DNA of 64,000 nt from Phyllobacterium pellucidum (lineage in GTDB: Bacteria > Pseudomonadota > Alphaproteobacteria > Rhizobiales > Rhizobiaceae). The notes below the pieces were generated by a model. The model was not told where the DNA came from and made no database searches. It saw nothing but the letters and a program-made list of their open reading frames with translations. Both the position numbers and the translations under genes were made by a program. This document shows, in pieces, positions 27,719-36,818 of the stretch (its first letter is position 1; the number at the start of each line of letters is the position of its first letter). The stretch is taken from positions 186,001 to 250,000 of the forward strand of contig NZ_JABUMX010000001.1 in the NCBI RefSeq assembly GCF_013327855.1. Direction: 5' to 3'.

Positions 27719-30043
27719 TTGGCACGCCGTATCTCTCCACCCAGCGGAAAAAAGCGGCCTGCCAGTTCCGCAGAAGGCAAGCGCGAATCCTTCTTGCCGA
27801 GCCGGGATGAGATTCTTGCCTTTATCAAAGAAAATCCGGACCTTGCCGGCAAGCGCGATATTGCCAAGGCATTCAACCTCAAGGGCGAGGCGCGGATTGT
27901 CCTGAAGGACATTCTCCGCGATCTTGCTGACGACGGCCTCGTCGAAAAGCGTGCCAAGCGTCTCGCTCTCCCCGGCAGCCTTCCCAACGTGGCCGTTCTG
28001 GATATCACCGGGCGGGAAAGCGACGGCGGACTCATTGCCAGGCCCGCGGAATGGGACCCCAATCATAATGATCGTCCGCCGGTTGTCTTCATTCGCGCCT
28101 CGCGGAACCAGAAAGGTCCTGTCCCTGGCGTCGGTGATCGGGTACTTGCGCGTATCTTTCATGGCGCCGATGCGTCGGGCCATGCCTATACGGCGCGCGT
28201 CATCAAGCGGATCGAACATCGCAAGGATGCAGTGCTCGGCGTCCTGCGCAAGCTCGACAATGGCGAATGGCGGCTCGAGCCCGTCGAGCGTCGCCAGGTA
28301 GAGCTGTCCATCGATCCCGCGCAGCTCAACAATGCCAAGCCGAACGATCTTGTTGAAGTCGAGGTCTTGAAGGTCAGTCGGTATGGGCTCGCATTGGGCC
28401 GGATCACGCAAGTCATCGGGTCAGTGGCCAGTGAAAAAGCGCTGTCGATGATAGCGATCCACGAGCACGAGATACCGCACGTATTTCCAGACAGCGTCAT
28501 CGCCGAAGCAGAGAAGTCAAAGCCCGCGACTATGGAGCATCGCGAGGACTGGCGCGCGGTTCCACTGGTGACGATCGACCCGGCCGACGCCAAGGACCAC
28601 GACGATGCGGTCTATGCCGAGCCTGACACCGACGAGAAGAACCCCGGTGGCTATATCGTTACCGTCGCGATAGCCGACGTCGCCGCCTATGTGACGCCGG
28701 ACTCTGCACTCGACCGCGAAGCGCTGAAGCGCGGCAACTCAGTCTATTTCCCCGACCGGGTCGTGCCCATGCTGCCCGAGCGCATCTCAAATGATCTTTG
28801 CTCGCTCAAGGAACTGGTCGATCGCCCTGGCCTCGCCGCCCGTATGATTTTCAGCGCGCAAGGCAAGAAGGTATCGCACAGTTTCCACCGCATCATGATG
28901 CGCTCGCATGCGCGGCTTGCCTATCCGCAGGCCCAGGCCGCGATAGACGGTTCACCGGATGAAAAGACGCAGCCCATCCTCGACACCATCCTGCGACCAC
29001 TTTGGGACGCTTACGGCGTCCTGAAGCGCGGCCGGGATGCACGCGAGCCGCTCGAACTCGACCTTCCGGAAAAGAAGATTCTGCTGACGCCGGAGGGGAA
29101 GGTCGACAAGGTCGTCGTGCCCCCGCGGCTCGACGCGCACAAGCTCATTGAAGAATTCATGATCCAGGCCAACGTGGCCGCCGCGGAAACACTCGAGCGC
29201 AAGAAGCAGCCGCTAATTTTCCGCATCCATGATGCGCCGTCGCTGGCAAAGCAGGAGACGCTGCGGGAATTTCTGCGCACGCTCGATATTTCTCTGGCGC
29301 GCGGTGCGGAGCTGCGCCCGAACCAGTTCAACAACATATTGAAACGGGTGGAAGGCAGCGAAAGCCAGGAACTGGTCAATCAGGTAGTGCTCAGATCCCA
29401 GTCGCAGGCCGAATACAATCCTGAGAACATTGGGCATTTCGGTCTCAATCTGCATCGTTATGCCCACTTCACCTCCCCGATCCGCCGCTATGCCGATTTG
29501 ATCGTGCACCGGGCGCTGATCGCGGCGCTCGGTCTTGGTTCGGACGGCATCACGCCGAAGGAAGAAGCCGATCTTGCGGAAATTGCCGCGCTTATATCGA
29601 CGGCGGAGCGGCGCGCCATGGCCGCCGAGCGCGACACGGTGGATCGCCTCATCGCGCACTATCTTGCCGACAAGGTCGGCGCGAGTTTCGAGGGCCGCGT
29701 GCAGGGCGTAACCAAGTCGGGGCTCTTCGTTTCGCTTGCGACATATGGCGCCGACGGCTTTATTCCCATTTCAACTTTGGGTGATGATTACTATCTTTAT
29801 GACGAAACCAACCATGCCCTCTCTGGCGAGCGAAGCGGAAAAGGCTTCAGACTTGGCGATGTCGTCGAAGTCCGGCTGGTAGAAGCATTGCCCGTAGCGG
29901 GCGCATTGCGGTTCGAAATGCTCTCCGAGCCTCACCCCGTACCAAGCGGGGTACGCTCGCATCACAAGGCAAAGCGCTTCGTGCGCGGAAACCAGAAGCG
30001 CCCATCCACCGTCTCGCGCGGAGGGCGAAGAGGCAGAGGATGA
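27719..30043 (+). CDS. rnr: Ribonuclease R (TTG start)
   Basis: 3'-5' exoribonuclease that degrades structured RNA. 774 residues: N-terminal helix-turn-helix, cold-shock domain, RNB domain with PADAKDHDDAVYAE (catalytic acidic cluster) and HFTSPIRRYADLIVHR, S1 domain (FEGRVQGVTKSGLFVSL) and a short basic tail. TTG 27719 is the start: AGGAAG lies 6 bases before it and it gives the normal family N-terminus. Its stop overlaps the next ATG. Confidence 0.96.
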   Translation: MARRISPPSGKKRPASSAEGKRESFLPSRDEILAFIKENPDLAGKRDIAKAFNLKGEARIVLKDILRDLADDGLVEKRAKRLALPGSLPNVAVLDITGRESDGGLIARPAEWDPNHNDRPPVVFIRASRNQKGPVPGVGDRVLARIFHGADASGHAYTARVIKRIEHRKDAVLGVLRKLDNGEWRLEPVERRQVELSIDPAQLNNAKPNDLVEVEVLKVSRYGLALGRITQVIGSVASEKALSMIAIHEHEIPHVFPDSVIAEAEKSKPATMEHREDWRAVPLVTIDPADAKDHDDAVYAEPDTDEKNPGGYIVTVAIADVAAYVTPDSALDREALKRGNSVYFPDRVVPMLPERISNDLCSLKELVDRPGLAARMIFSAQGKKVSHSFHRIMMRSHARLAYPQAQAAIDGSPDEKTQPILDTILRPLWDAYGVLKRGRDAREPLELDLPEKKILLTPEGKVDKVVVPPRLDAHKLIEEFMIQANVAAAETLERKKQPLIFRIHDAPSLAKQETLREFLRTLDISLARGAELRPNQFNNILKRVEGSESQELVNQVVLRSQSQAEYNPENIGHFGLNLHRYAHFTSPIRRYADLIVHRALIAALGLGSDGITPKEEADLAEIAALISTAERRAMAAERDTVDRLIAHYLADKVGASFEGRVQGVTKSGLFVSLATYGADGFIPISTLGDDYYLYDETNHALSGERSGKGFRLGDVVEVRLVEALPVAGALRFEMLSEPHPVPSGVRSHHKAKRFVRGNQKRPSTVSRGGRRGRG

Positions 30044-30474
30044 CGACAATACAGACGTTTGGCGCAGGCACTGGCGAGACGCGGCCCGCTCGTCCCGTGG
30101 GACAGGCAATGTGGCGGGGCTTTCGTTGCCGCTGCCCCAATTGCGGCGAAGGCAAGCTCTTCCGTGCGTTCGTCAAGTCCGTCGACAATTGCTCGGTGTG
30201 CGGCGAAGACTTTACCCACCAACGCGCCGACGACTTTCCCGCCTACATCACCATCACGATTGTCGGACACGTCGTCCTCGGCGGATTCCTCGCAGTCGAA
30301 ACCCTCTTTATCCTGTCCAACTGGGTGCACCTCGCGATCTGGGTGCCCTTAACCATCATCATGTCGATTGCCCTGCTTCAGCCGATCAAGGGTGCGATCA
30401 TCGGCCTTCAGTGGGCAAATTACATGCATGGCTTCGGCGGCGAGACCGACGATCTGGAACCATCGGACCAGTGA
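30040..30474 (+). CDS. DUF983 family membrane protein
   Basis: 144 residues. Two CxxC zinc-like knuckles (CRCPNCGEGKLF and CSVCGEDF) then HQRADDFPAYITITIVGH and two membrane helices. DUF983 proteins are widespread in alphaproteobacteria, often beside cytochrome or RNase genes; function unknown. ATG overlaps the rnr stop (ATGA). Confidence 0.9.
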   Translation: MTTIQTFGAGTGETRPARPVGQAMWRGFRCRCPNCGEGKLFRAFVKSVDNCSVCGEDFTHQRADDFPAYITITIVGHVVLGGFLAVETLFILSNWVHLAIWVPLTIIMSIALLQPIKGAIIGLQWANYMHGFGGETDDLEPSDQ

Positions 30475-30478
30475 GCTC

Positions 30479-31222
30479 ATGGCGGTGAACGGCCAGAACC
30501 ACGAAGCCGCGGTCGCCGACAAGCGGCGAGCGGCGCGCATAAGGCCCCGCGATGCTGCCTCGCTATTGCTCGTCGACCGTTCCGGTCCAGAGCTGCGGAT
30601 ACTCATGGGCAAGCGCCACATGCGCCACGTCTTCATGCCAGGAAAATTCGTGTTTCCCGGCGGCCGCACCGAAGTGTTCGATGGGCGGGTATCTGCGTTT
30701 TCGGAACTTGCGGAGGCCGATCAGGCGAAGCTTCTCGGCGGCATGGGCAGCAGGCCCAGCCTCCAGCGCTGCAGGGCTCTGGCCCTTGCAGCGATCCGCG
30801 AGACCTATGAAGAGGCCGGTCTTCTCCTCGGGCGCCGGCATGACGATCGTTCTTTGATCAAGCATCCGGACTGGGCGGCCTTCTCGGAGCGCCGGATCAT
30901 ACCGGACCTGTCCCTCCTTCGATATTTTGCGAGGGCAACCACGCCCCCCGGCGGCTCGCGCCGGTTCGATACGCGATTCTTCCTTGCTTTTCGCGACGCC
31001 GTCGCCGATACGCTCCCCGAGCCGACCGGTCCGTCTCAGGAACTCGAGGAGCTTTGCTGGCTTCCCTTCGCGCAGGCAAGGCAACTCGACATTCCCGAAA
31101 TTACCCGGTTGATCATCAAGGAGGCGGAGACTCTCCTCGGCGAGAATCCGTCACTGACGCCCGGCAATGCCCTTATTCAATACCGCATGAAATATGGACG
31201 ATTCGTCCGAGAGGTCTTTTGA
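30479..31222 (+). CDS. NUDIX hydrolase with insertion in the Nudix box
   Basis: 247 residues from the ATG at 30479, 2 bp after the DUF983 stop. Nudix elements are split: FVFPGGRTE is followed by about 40 inserted residues before AAIRETYEEAGLLLG. The insertion is a known variant in NUDT19-like enzymes that cleave nucleotide-like or CoA-like diphosphates. The substrate cannot be told. The longer open frame from 30368 overlaps DUF983 and is not used. Confidence 0.88.
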   Translation: MAVNGQNHEAAVADKRRAARIRPRDAASLLLVDRSGPELRILMGKRHMRHVFMPGKFVFPGGRTEVFDGRVSAFSELAEADQAKLLGGMGSRPSLQRCRALALAAIRETYEEAGLLLGRRHDDRSLIKHPDWAAFSERRIIPDLSLLRYFARATTPPGGSRRFDTRFFLAFRDAVADTLPEPTGPSQELEELCWLPFAQARQLDIPEITRLIIKEAETLLGENPSLTPGNALIQYRMKYGRFVREVF

Positions 31223-31225
31223 TTC

Positions 31226-32401
31226 ATGGATTCAATGCAGACGGCTGAACAGGTGAAGGTTCAGACCCACTGGCGCGCACTCGTCGCCGCGATAGCTACC
31301 ATCAGCGCCGTTGGCGTTGCCATTGGTCTCGGTATTCCGCTCCTCAGCGTCATTCTGGAAAGTCGCGGTCATTCGGCAACCATGATCGGCCTGAATGCGG
31401 CCGTCGCCGGCATTGCGTCCATCGTCGCCGCGCCTTTCGCAGCTCCGATTGCAGCCCGACTCGGTGTCGTACCAACCCTGATCGGAATGCTTCTTATCGG
31501 CGCCTTCTCCTTTGTCGGATTTCATTTCTTCACCGACTTCTGGATGTGGATGGTGCTGCGTGTCTTCCTGCACTTCGCCTTGACGATGCTGTTCATCCTG
31601 TCCGAATACTGGATCAATGCGGCAGCCCCGCCCGAGAAGCGCGGTCTGGTACTCGGCATCTATGCCACCGTACTTTCGATGGGATTTGCGCTTGGCCCCT
31701 GGCTGTTTTCGCGCATCGGGAGCACGGGAATCATGCCTTTCGCGGTCGGCTTCGGCATCATTCTGTTCGCGATACTGCCCGTGCTTCTCGCATGGAACGA
31801 CAGCCCGGACTTCAAGGAAGAAGAACATGTGCCCTTTGCGCCATTCATCTGGGCGGTCCCGACTGCAACGGCAGCGGTCTTCGTGTTCGGCGCGGTCGAA
31901 ACGGGCGGCTTCGCCCTCTTCCCTGTGTTTGGCTCGCGCATAGGCTATAGCGAAGCCAATGCTGCCCTGCTGCTTACGACGATCGGGCTCGGCAACGTTC
32001 TTTTGCAAATTCCCATCGGCCTTCTCAGCGATCACGTCAACGATCGCCGCAAGATCCTGCTTGGTTGCGCCCTGATCGGGCTTGCCGGCATGTGCATTCT
32101 GCCGTTCATTTCGAGCAACTGGTATATCGTCGCCGCCCTGCTTTTCGTCTGGGGCGGCGTGGTTGCCGGCCTCTACACGGTCGGGCTCGCGCATCTCGGA
32201 TCGCAACTGACCGGCCGTGAACTCGCCTCCGCCAATGCAGCGTTCGTTTTCTGCTATGCGGTCGGCATGCTGGTCGGACCGCAGGCGGTTGGCGCCGGCA
32301 TGGATGTCCTCGGGCCCAAAGGCTTTTCGATCACCCTCGCCGTGTTCTTTGCCTTCTACGCGCTTCTCGTCGGATCGAGGCTTCTGGCTCGCCGGGACTG
32401 A
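31226..32401 (+). CDS. MFS transporter, YcaD-like
   Basis: 391 residues with about twelve hydrophobic helices. Begins MDSMQTAEQ and reads into VAIGLGIPLLSVILESRG. EKRGLVLGIYATVLSMGFALG and SDHVNDRRKILLG match MFS motifs A/C-type loops. Follows the NUDIX gene by 3 bp. Closest by eye to the YcaD group; substrate unknown. Confidence 0.87.
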   Translation: MDSMQTAEQVKVQTHWRALVAAIATISAVGVAIGLGIPLLSVILESRGHSATMIGLNAAVAGIASIVAAPFAAPIAARLGVVPTLIGMLLIGAFSFVGFHFFTDFWMWMVLRVFLHFALTMLFILSEYWINAAAPPEKRGLVLGIYATVLSMGFALGPWLFSRIGSTGIMPFAVGFGIILFAILPVLLAWNDSPDFKEEEHVPFAPFIWAVPTATAAVFVFGAVETGGFALFPVFGSRIGYSEANAALLLTTIGLGNVLLQIPIGLLSDHVNDRRKILLGCALIGLAGMCILPFISSNWYIVAALLFVWGGVVAGLYTVGLAHLGSQLTGRELASANAAFVFCYAVGMLVGPQAVGAGMDVLGPKGFSITLAVFFAFYALLVGSRLLARRD

Positions 32402-32431
32402 AACCCGGCGACCAGTTATGTATCTACCGCT

Positions 32432-33214
32432 TCATTCCTTGTTGCGGAACGCCGCCTCGCCTGCATCCGAGACTTCGACCCATTTCTTGTCGGGCGCGGC
32501 ATTCGGCACATAGGCGTCGTGCCAGTTCCACCATTTGTAGGTGGGTGTCTGCGGATAGCCTTTGGGCGAATCCTCCCAGACTTCCTGCCGGCCAAGCGGC
32601 GTGATGTCGAGGTAGTTCCAGGTACCCCCCATCTGCTCGTCGCCGCGATTGTTGATGAAATATGTACGGAAGATACGATCGCCGTCACGGTAAAAGACGT
32701 TCGTCCCGTGCCATTCGTCGACGCCGAAATCCGCATCGAACCCGTCGGTGACCGTGACCCAGGGTATCATCTCCCAGCCCATCCGCGCCTTCAGGCGTGC
32801 GATATCCGCCTGGGGCGCGCGCGAGACGAAAACAAGCGTCGTGTCGCGAGCATTGAGGTGGGCAACGTGCGCCACCTGGTCGGCCACCATCGAGCAGCCT
32901 CGGCAGGCATGTTCCGGCCAGCCAAAGACGCCGGGTTCGAAAAAGGCGCGATAGACGATCAGCTGCCGGCGGCCATCGAACAGGTCGCGCAGGCTGACCT
33001 TGCCCTCAGGTCCTTCGAAAGCATATTCCTTGTCGACTGACATCCACGGCATGCGTCGGCGCTCGGCAGCAAGGGCGTCGCGTGCTCTTGTGTGATCCTT
33101 CTCCTTGACGAGCAGCTTTTCACGCGCCGTTTCCCACTCCTGGGGCGATACGACTGACGGCGTATGCATTCCGGTCGTGCCGCTGGCGCTGCCGCCTTTG
33201 ATAAATGAAGCCAT
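32432..33214 (-). CDS. DUF899 thioredoxin-like protein
   Basis: 260 residues from ATG 33214 (AGGAGG upstream). Thioredoxin-like DUF899 with RAFFEPGVFGWPEHACRGCSM (CRGC, one motif of CxxC type), LVFVSRAPQADIARLKARMG, and a Trp/Tyr-rich C-terminal part. Annotated by family only; members are thought to be redox proteins. Convergent with the MFS gene on the other strand, 30 bp apart. Confidence 0.88.
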   Translation of the reverse strand: MASFIKGGSASGTTGMHTPSVVSPQEWETAREKLLVKEKDHTRARDALAAERRRMPWMSVDKEYAFEGPEGKVSLRDLFDGRRQLIVYRAFFEPGVFGWPEHACRGCSMVADQVAHVAHLNARDTTLVFVSRAPQADIARLKARMGWEMIPWVTVTDGFDADFGVDEWHGTNVFYRDGDRIFRTYFINNRGDEQMGGTWNYLDITPLGRQEVWEDSPKGYPQTPTYKWWNWHDAYVPNAAPDKKWVEVSDAGEAAFRNKE

Positions 33215-33368
33215 GATGTTAATTCCTCCTGATCCTGGCAATGCCGCGCCTATTTCGCGCGGCAATCGATGCGGTCATGAGCCAGTCTGGCACCGGAGAC
33301 TAGTAGTGCGCGAGTAACAAAGGTGACGGCATTGCGTTTCAGCCACGTTTACCCCGCCCCCAACCCCG

Positions 33369-33776
33369 TCAGTTTGCCGCCGGCACCGGACAATCCAGAT
33401 CGCCGTCCGTACATTTGAGATAGCCCTTCAGGTTCTCGATGCGCATTTGTGTCATGCCGTCGAGGCAGGAGCTGGAGACAAAGGGATACACGGTACCGGC
33501 AGATACGCGTGAACTCGAGAAATTGCATTCGGCATCGCGGAAGGCCACCCATGCCTTCTGCGCTGAAACGAGAAGCTTTGTCGTATCCGTGTCGTCTTTG
33601 AGCCGCGCCTCGATCTCCTTGTAGAGCTTGTTCAATTCGGCGTCGGATTTTGCATAAGCTTTCCCGGCGCACACGTTCATTTCCGTCTGATTGGTCAGAT
33701 CGCCGCAATTGCTCTGTGCCGAGCCGAGACCGGGTATCGCAAAAATCATGGCGACAGTCAGAGGTGAAACTTTCAT
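33369..33776 (-). CDS. Exported LprI-like (DUF1311) protein
   Basis: 135 residues. Signal peptide (MKVSPLTVAMIFAIPGLGSA) with likely cleavage after GSA. Then CGDLTNQTEMNVCAGKAY, SAQKAWVAFRDAEC and C-terminal Cys residues, the DUF1311/LprI-like pattern of four conserved Cys that likely form disulfides in the periplasm. LprI of Mycobacterium inhibits lysozyme; whether this one does is unknown. Confidence 0.87.
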   Translation of the reverse strand: MKVSPLTVAMIFAIPGLGSAQSNCGDLTNQTEMNVCAGKAYAKSDAELNKLYKEIEARLKDDTDTTKLLVSAQKAWVAFRDAECNFSSSRVSAGTVYPFVSSSCLDGMTQMRIENLKGYLKCTDGDLDCPVPAAN

Positions 33777-34152
33777 TGGTGAAATTCTCCGCTAAACGAT
33801 AGTCAGATGGGAGGATTAGAACCCGCGAATCGCGCCCGAGCCAGATGCAATTGCCAGTTTCAACGTCAGCGTGTGTCCGGCAGCTAGCTTTAATAGAATT
33901 TCGCCATTTCGTCATTTGAAAAGCTGCCACGCGGCACACCTATGCGTTCGAGCACATACTCGAACAGCGGGAGCTTACCGATGATGACGACAACCGCGCG
34001 TGTCGGGTCGATTTGGAGGAAGTATGCCGTGAGCCTATCGAGTGGGCTTGACTTTCGGCGCCATTCGGTTAAGTGTCCGGCCGAATTTCCGCTTATAGCC
34101 ACGCTGCTGGATTTGAATAGCGGTCCTCAACAATCAGAACAGGTAAACTGAA
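33777..34152. other. Intergenic region upstream of rpmG
   Basis: No gene recognised; a 70-codon minus-strand frame (33890-34102) is not supported by a ribosome site. A possible promoter for rpmG is a TTGACT hexamer near 34048 with an AAGTGT hexamer 17 bases later. The strand end at 34065-34152 is the likely leader. Confidence 0.4.
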
Positions 34153-34320
34153 ATGGCTAAGGCTGCGAATATCAAGATCAAGCTTCTGTCGACCGCTGAC
34201 ACCGGTTTCTTCTACGTCACGAGCAAGAACAGCCGTACGAAGACGGAGAAGATGTCCTTCCGCAAGTACGACCCGGTTGCGCGCAAGCACGTTGAATTCA
34301 AGGAAACCAAGATCAAGTAA
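34153..34320 (+). CDS. rpmG: 50S ribosomal protein L33
   Basis: 55 residues, [20 protein letters not shown] then [20 protein letters not shown] and ending KETKIK. This is the alphaproteobacterial L33 without the Cys pairs of the zinc form. A rho-independent terminator follows 25 bases after the stop. Too short for a default ORF cut-off, but unmistakable. Confidence 0.97.
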   Translation: MAKAANIKIKLLSTADTGFFYVTSKNSRTKTEKMSFRKYDPVARKHVEFKETKIK

Positions 34321-34344
34321 TCTTGGGTCATCCAGATCATCAAA

Positions 34345-34368
34345 ATGCCGCCCCAGGGCGGCATTTTT
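34345..34368 (+). terminator. Rho-independent terminator after rpmG
   Basis: Perfect 8-bp stem ATGCCGCC-CCAG-GGCGGCAT followed by TTTTT; the flanking A-run on the left would let it work for the convergent pleD transcript too. Confidence 0.92.
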
Positions 34369-34405
34369 GTTTGCAACTGGGTGTTCTTGTTCGGATAGAG
34401 GCGTA

Positions 34406-35782
34406 CTAGGCGGCGGCTGAGACAACACGGTTGCGGCCGGCGGCCTTGGCATCGTAAAGCGCGTCGTCGGCGCGCTTGAGGAGCGCTGACACGCTGTCAC
34501 CGGTCGGCAGCACGCTGGCGATGCCGACACTGATCGTCACGGGCACGCTGATCGCATTCTTGTTGACTGGAAACGGTGTGGAGGCGACTTCGCGCCGGAT
34601 ACGCTCGGCGACAACAGCGGCAATTGACGTATCCGTGTCCGGCATGACGATAAAGAACTCCTCGCCGCCGTAACGGCTGGCAAGATCGCTGCCGCGAACA
34701 TTGCGGCGCAGGCGCTTGGCGAACTCGCGCAACACCTCATCGCCGCCATCATGGCCGTGCGTGTCGTTGATCAGCTTGAAGCGGTCGATATCGGTCATGA
34801 GCACCGACAGCGGCCGACGCCGCTCCACCGCGCGCTTGAACAGCGTTGCCAGATGCGTTTCAAGATAAAGCCTGTTGTGCAAGCCAGTCAGGCTATCGGT
34901 CACCGCCATTTCGTAGGTCTTGACGACGCTCGCGCGAAGACCGTCATGATAGGCCTTGCGCCGCAACTGCGTCCGCAGCCGCGCCAAAAGTTCGTTGGGA
35001 TGCAGCGGACGCATTACATAGTCATTGACGCCAAGCTCCAGGGCGCGGCGGATCAAGGTCTCCTCCCCCGGTCTGGCGATAAGGATAATCGGCAGCGAGC
35101 GCGTATTGTCGAGCGAACGCAGCTGGGCACAAATGCGCAGCGGATCGAAATCGGACAGATTGGACGATATGACCAAGCAATCATAGTTGCCCTGTATCGC
35201 ATCGAAGAAGCCGGTCTGCGGGTCAATCTGGACATCAACGACCGCGGTTACCCCAAGGATCGACTGGATGCGCTCGGCGCTTTCCAGCCGCTCGTCGATG
35301 AGCAGTACGCGCGCTTTCTTATTGCCACCGTCCTTGCCCGGGAAGCGCAGAATCGATTCTAGCCCGACATCGCGCGTCGTCGCCACCCGAAGCCGCAGTT
35401 CGTCAGTCAGGTTCTTCAGCCTTACCAGGCTTTTCACCCGCGCGAGGAGTTGCAGGTCGTTCACCGGTTTCGTCAGAAAATCATCCGCGCCGAGGTCGAG
35501 GCCGGTGATACGATCCTTCTCGCCGTCGAGCGCGGTGACCAGCACGATCGGAATGTGGGCAGTCGCTGGACTCGATTTCAGCCTGCGGCAAACTTCGAAG
35601 CCGTCCATGCCGGGCATCATGATATCGAGCAGGATGACGTCGACGTTGCTGGTCTCGCAAATATCGATCGCCGCATAGCCGTCGGTAGCGGTCACGACTT
35701 CGTAGTATTCCGCCGTCAGCCGCGCTTCCAGCAGCTTCACATTTGCGGGTACATCGTCAACAACAAGAATGCGGGCCGTCAT
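34406..35782 (-). CDS. pleD: Diguanylate cyclase response regulator PleD
   Basis: 458 residues: first receiver domain (phospho-acceptor D53 in LLDIMMPGMDG), second receiver that lacks the acidic/phospho motif (CLVISSNLSDF), and GGDEF domain with RGSDLASRYGGEEFFIV, i.e. intact active site (GGEEF) and an RxxD inhibitory site just before it. Makes cyclic di-GMP in response to phosphorylation, controlling polar development. Lies 23 bp downstream of divK on the same strand, the usual alphaproteobacterial pair. Confidence 0.95.
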   Translation of the reverse strand: MTARILVVDDVPANVKLLEARLTAEYYEVVTATDGYAAIDICETSNVDVILLDIMMPGMDGFEVCRRLKSSPATAHIPIVLVTALDGEKDRITGLDLGADDFLTKPVNDLQLLARVKSLVRLKNLTDELRLRVATTRDVGLESILRFPGKDGGNKKARVLLIDERLESAERIQSILGVTAVVDVQIDPQTGFFDAIQGNYDCLVISSNLSDFDPLRICAQLRSLDNTRSLPIILIARPGEETLIRRALELGVNDYVMRPLHPNELLARLRTQLRRKAYHDGLRASVVKTYEMAVTDSLTGLHNRLYLETHLATLFKRAVERRRPLSVLMTDIDRFKLINDTHGHDGGDEVLREFAKRLRRNVRGSDLASRYGGEEFFIVMPDTDTSIAAVVAERIRREVASTPFPVNKNAISVPVTISVGIASVLPTGDSVSALLKRADDALYDAKAAGRNRVVSAAA

Positions 35783-35805
35783 ATTTCACTACTCCGAACT
35801 GACGG

Positions 35806-36177
35806 TTACGCGTCGCCAAGATAAGATTTTATGGTTTCGATGAACTTCGGCACCGAGATCGGTTTTGAGATATATGCTTCGCAACCGCCCTGCCGGATGC
35901 GCTCTTCATCCCCCTTCATGGCGAAGGCGGTGACAGCGATAATTGGGATGACGTGGAGATCGTCGTCGGCCTTGAGCCATTTGGTGACTTCTAACCCGGA
36001 AACTTCCGGCAGCTGTATGTCCATGAGGATGAGATCGGGCCGATGCTCGCGCGCAAGATCGAGCGCTTCCAGACCGTTGCGCGTACGGATGGTTTCATAG
36101 CCGCTGGCTTCGATGAGATCGCGAAAGAGCTTCATGTTCAGCTCATTATCCTCGACGATCATGACTTTCTTGACCAT
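35806..36177 (-). CDS. divK: Single-domain response regulator DivK
   Basis: 123 residues, one receiver domain, with acidic pair ED at 9-10, phospho-acceptor D53 ([13 protein letters not shown]), Thr in [11 protein letters not shown] and Lys in YISKPI. DivK drives the cell-cycle phosphorelay that controls CtrA. ATG 36177 gives the normal start, AGGAA 7 bases upstream; the longer frame to 36336 is not used. Confidence 0.95.
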   Translation of the reverse strand: MVKKVMIVEDNELNMKLFRDLIEASGYETIRTRNGLEALDLAREHRPDLILMDIQLPEVSGLEVTKWLKADDDLHVIPIIAVTAFAMKGDEERIRQGGCEAYISKPISVPKFIETIKSYLGDA

Positions 36178-36338
36178 TGGCAAATTCCTGTTGACCATGC
36201 TCGAAGGCGCATGCCACCTGCCGAATTCCATGAGACAAAGATCAGCAGCAACTCCGCTCCAAGGATACATTTGATATCGGCGGATGATTGATGAAAAGGT
36301 AACTCCGCACACCAATTCAGATATGCTGTCGATCATGT

Positions 36339-36353
36339 TTAACCAAGGATTTA
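36339..36353. promoter_or_regulatory. CtrA-like box upstream of divK
   Basis: TTAA-N7-TTTA, one base off the TTAA-N7-TTAA CtrA consensus, 160 bases before divK. In Caulobacter, divK is CtrA-controlled. Support is limited to the match. Confidence 0.4.
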
Positions 36354-36447
36354 TTCAACAACTTCTTTTGCTCATATTCAACCGCATGTGGTTGCGGGTG
36401 CAGCAGAAAAATCGACCGCGATGTGCGACATTGAGGAACGTACCCAG

Positions 36448-36735
36448 ATGAAAAATCAGCTCTCTCTTGACGACGCGCAGCAATTCGCGATCGACGCCCT
36501 GGTGTTTCTGGCGCAAGACAGCGAGCTGCTTTCCCGCTTCCTCGCGCTGACCGGGATCAACGCCGACCAAATCCGCACCGCGGCAGACGAGCCGGGCTTT
36601 CTCGCCGGCGTTTTGCAATTCTATCTTGGTCACGAGCCCACCCTGATGAAATTCTGCGAGACGAACGGAACCGACCCGGCGACCTTTCAGGCGGCGCTGC
36701 GTCTGCTTCCCGGTGGACGGACCCAGGAGATGTAA
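36448..36735 (+). CDS. DUF3572 family protein
   Basis: 95 residues from MKNQLSLDDAQQFAIDALVF. ATG 36448 has GAGGAA 11 bases upstream; the alternative ATGs upstream lack ribosome sites. Helical, no membrane segment. DUF3572 is widespread in Rhizobiales beside dinB/divK; function unknown. Confidence 0.88.
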   Translation: MKNQLSLDDAQQFAIDALVFLAQDSELLSRFLALTGINADQIRTAADEPGFLAGVLQFYLGHEPTLMKFCETNGTDPATFQAALRLLPGGRTQEM

Positions 36736-36795
36736 GCGGTTCATAATCGCCAGCGCGATATTGCGCGGACTCAGCCGCTTCGGTAAGCTGGCGAT

Positions 36796-36810
36796 GTTCC
36801 TTTTATGTTC
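36796..36810. promoter_or_regulatory. LexA (SOS) box of dinB
   Basis: GTTCCTTTTATGTTC, an exact alphaproteobacterial LexA site GTTC-N7-GTTC, ending 8 bases before the dinB ATG. LexA bound here would block transcription or early elongation until SOS induction. Confidence 0.85.
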
Positions 36811-36818
36811 CGAGCATC

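Noticed and set aside
33890..34102. 70-codon minus-strand frame before rpmG
   Set aside because: No ribosome site and overlaps the probable rpmG promoter.
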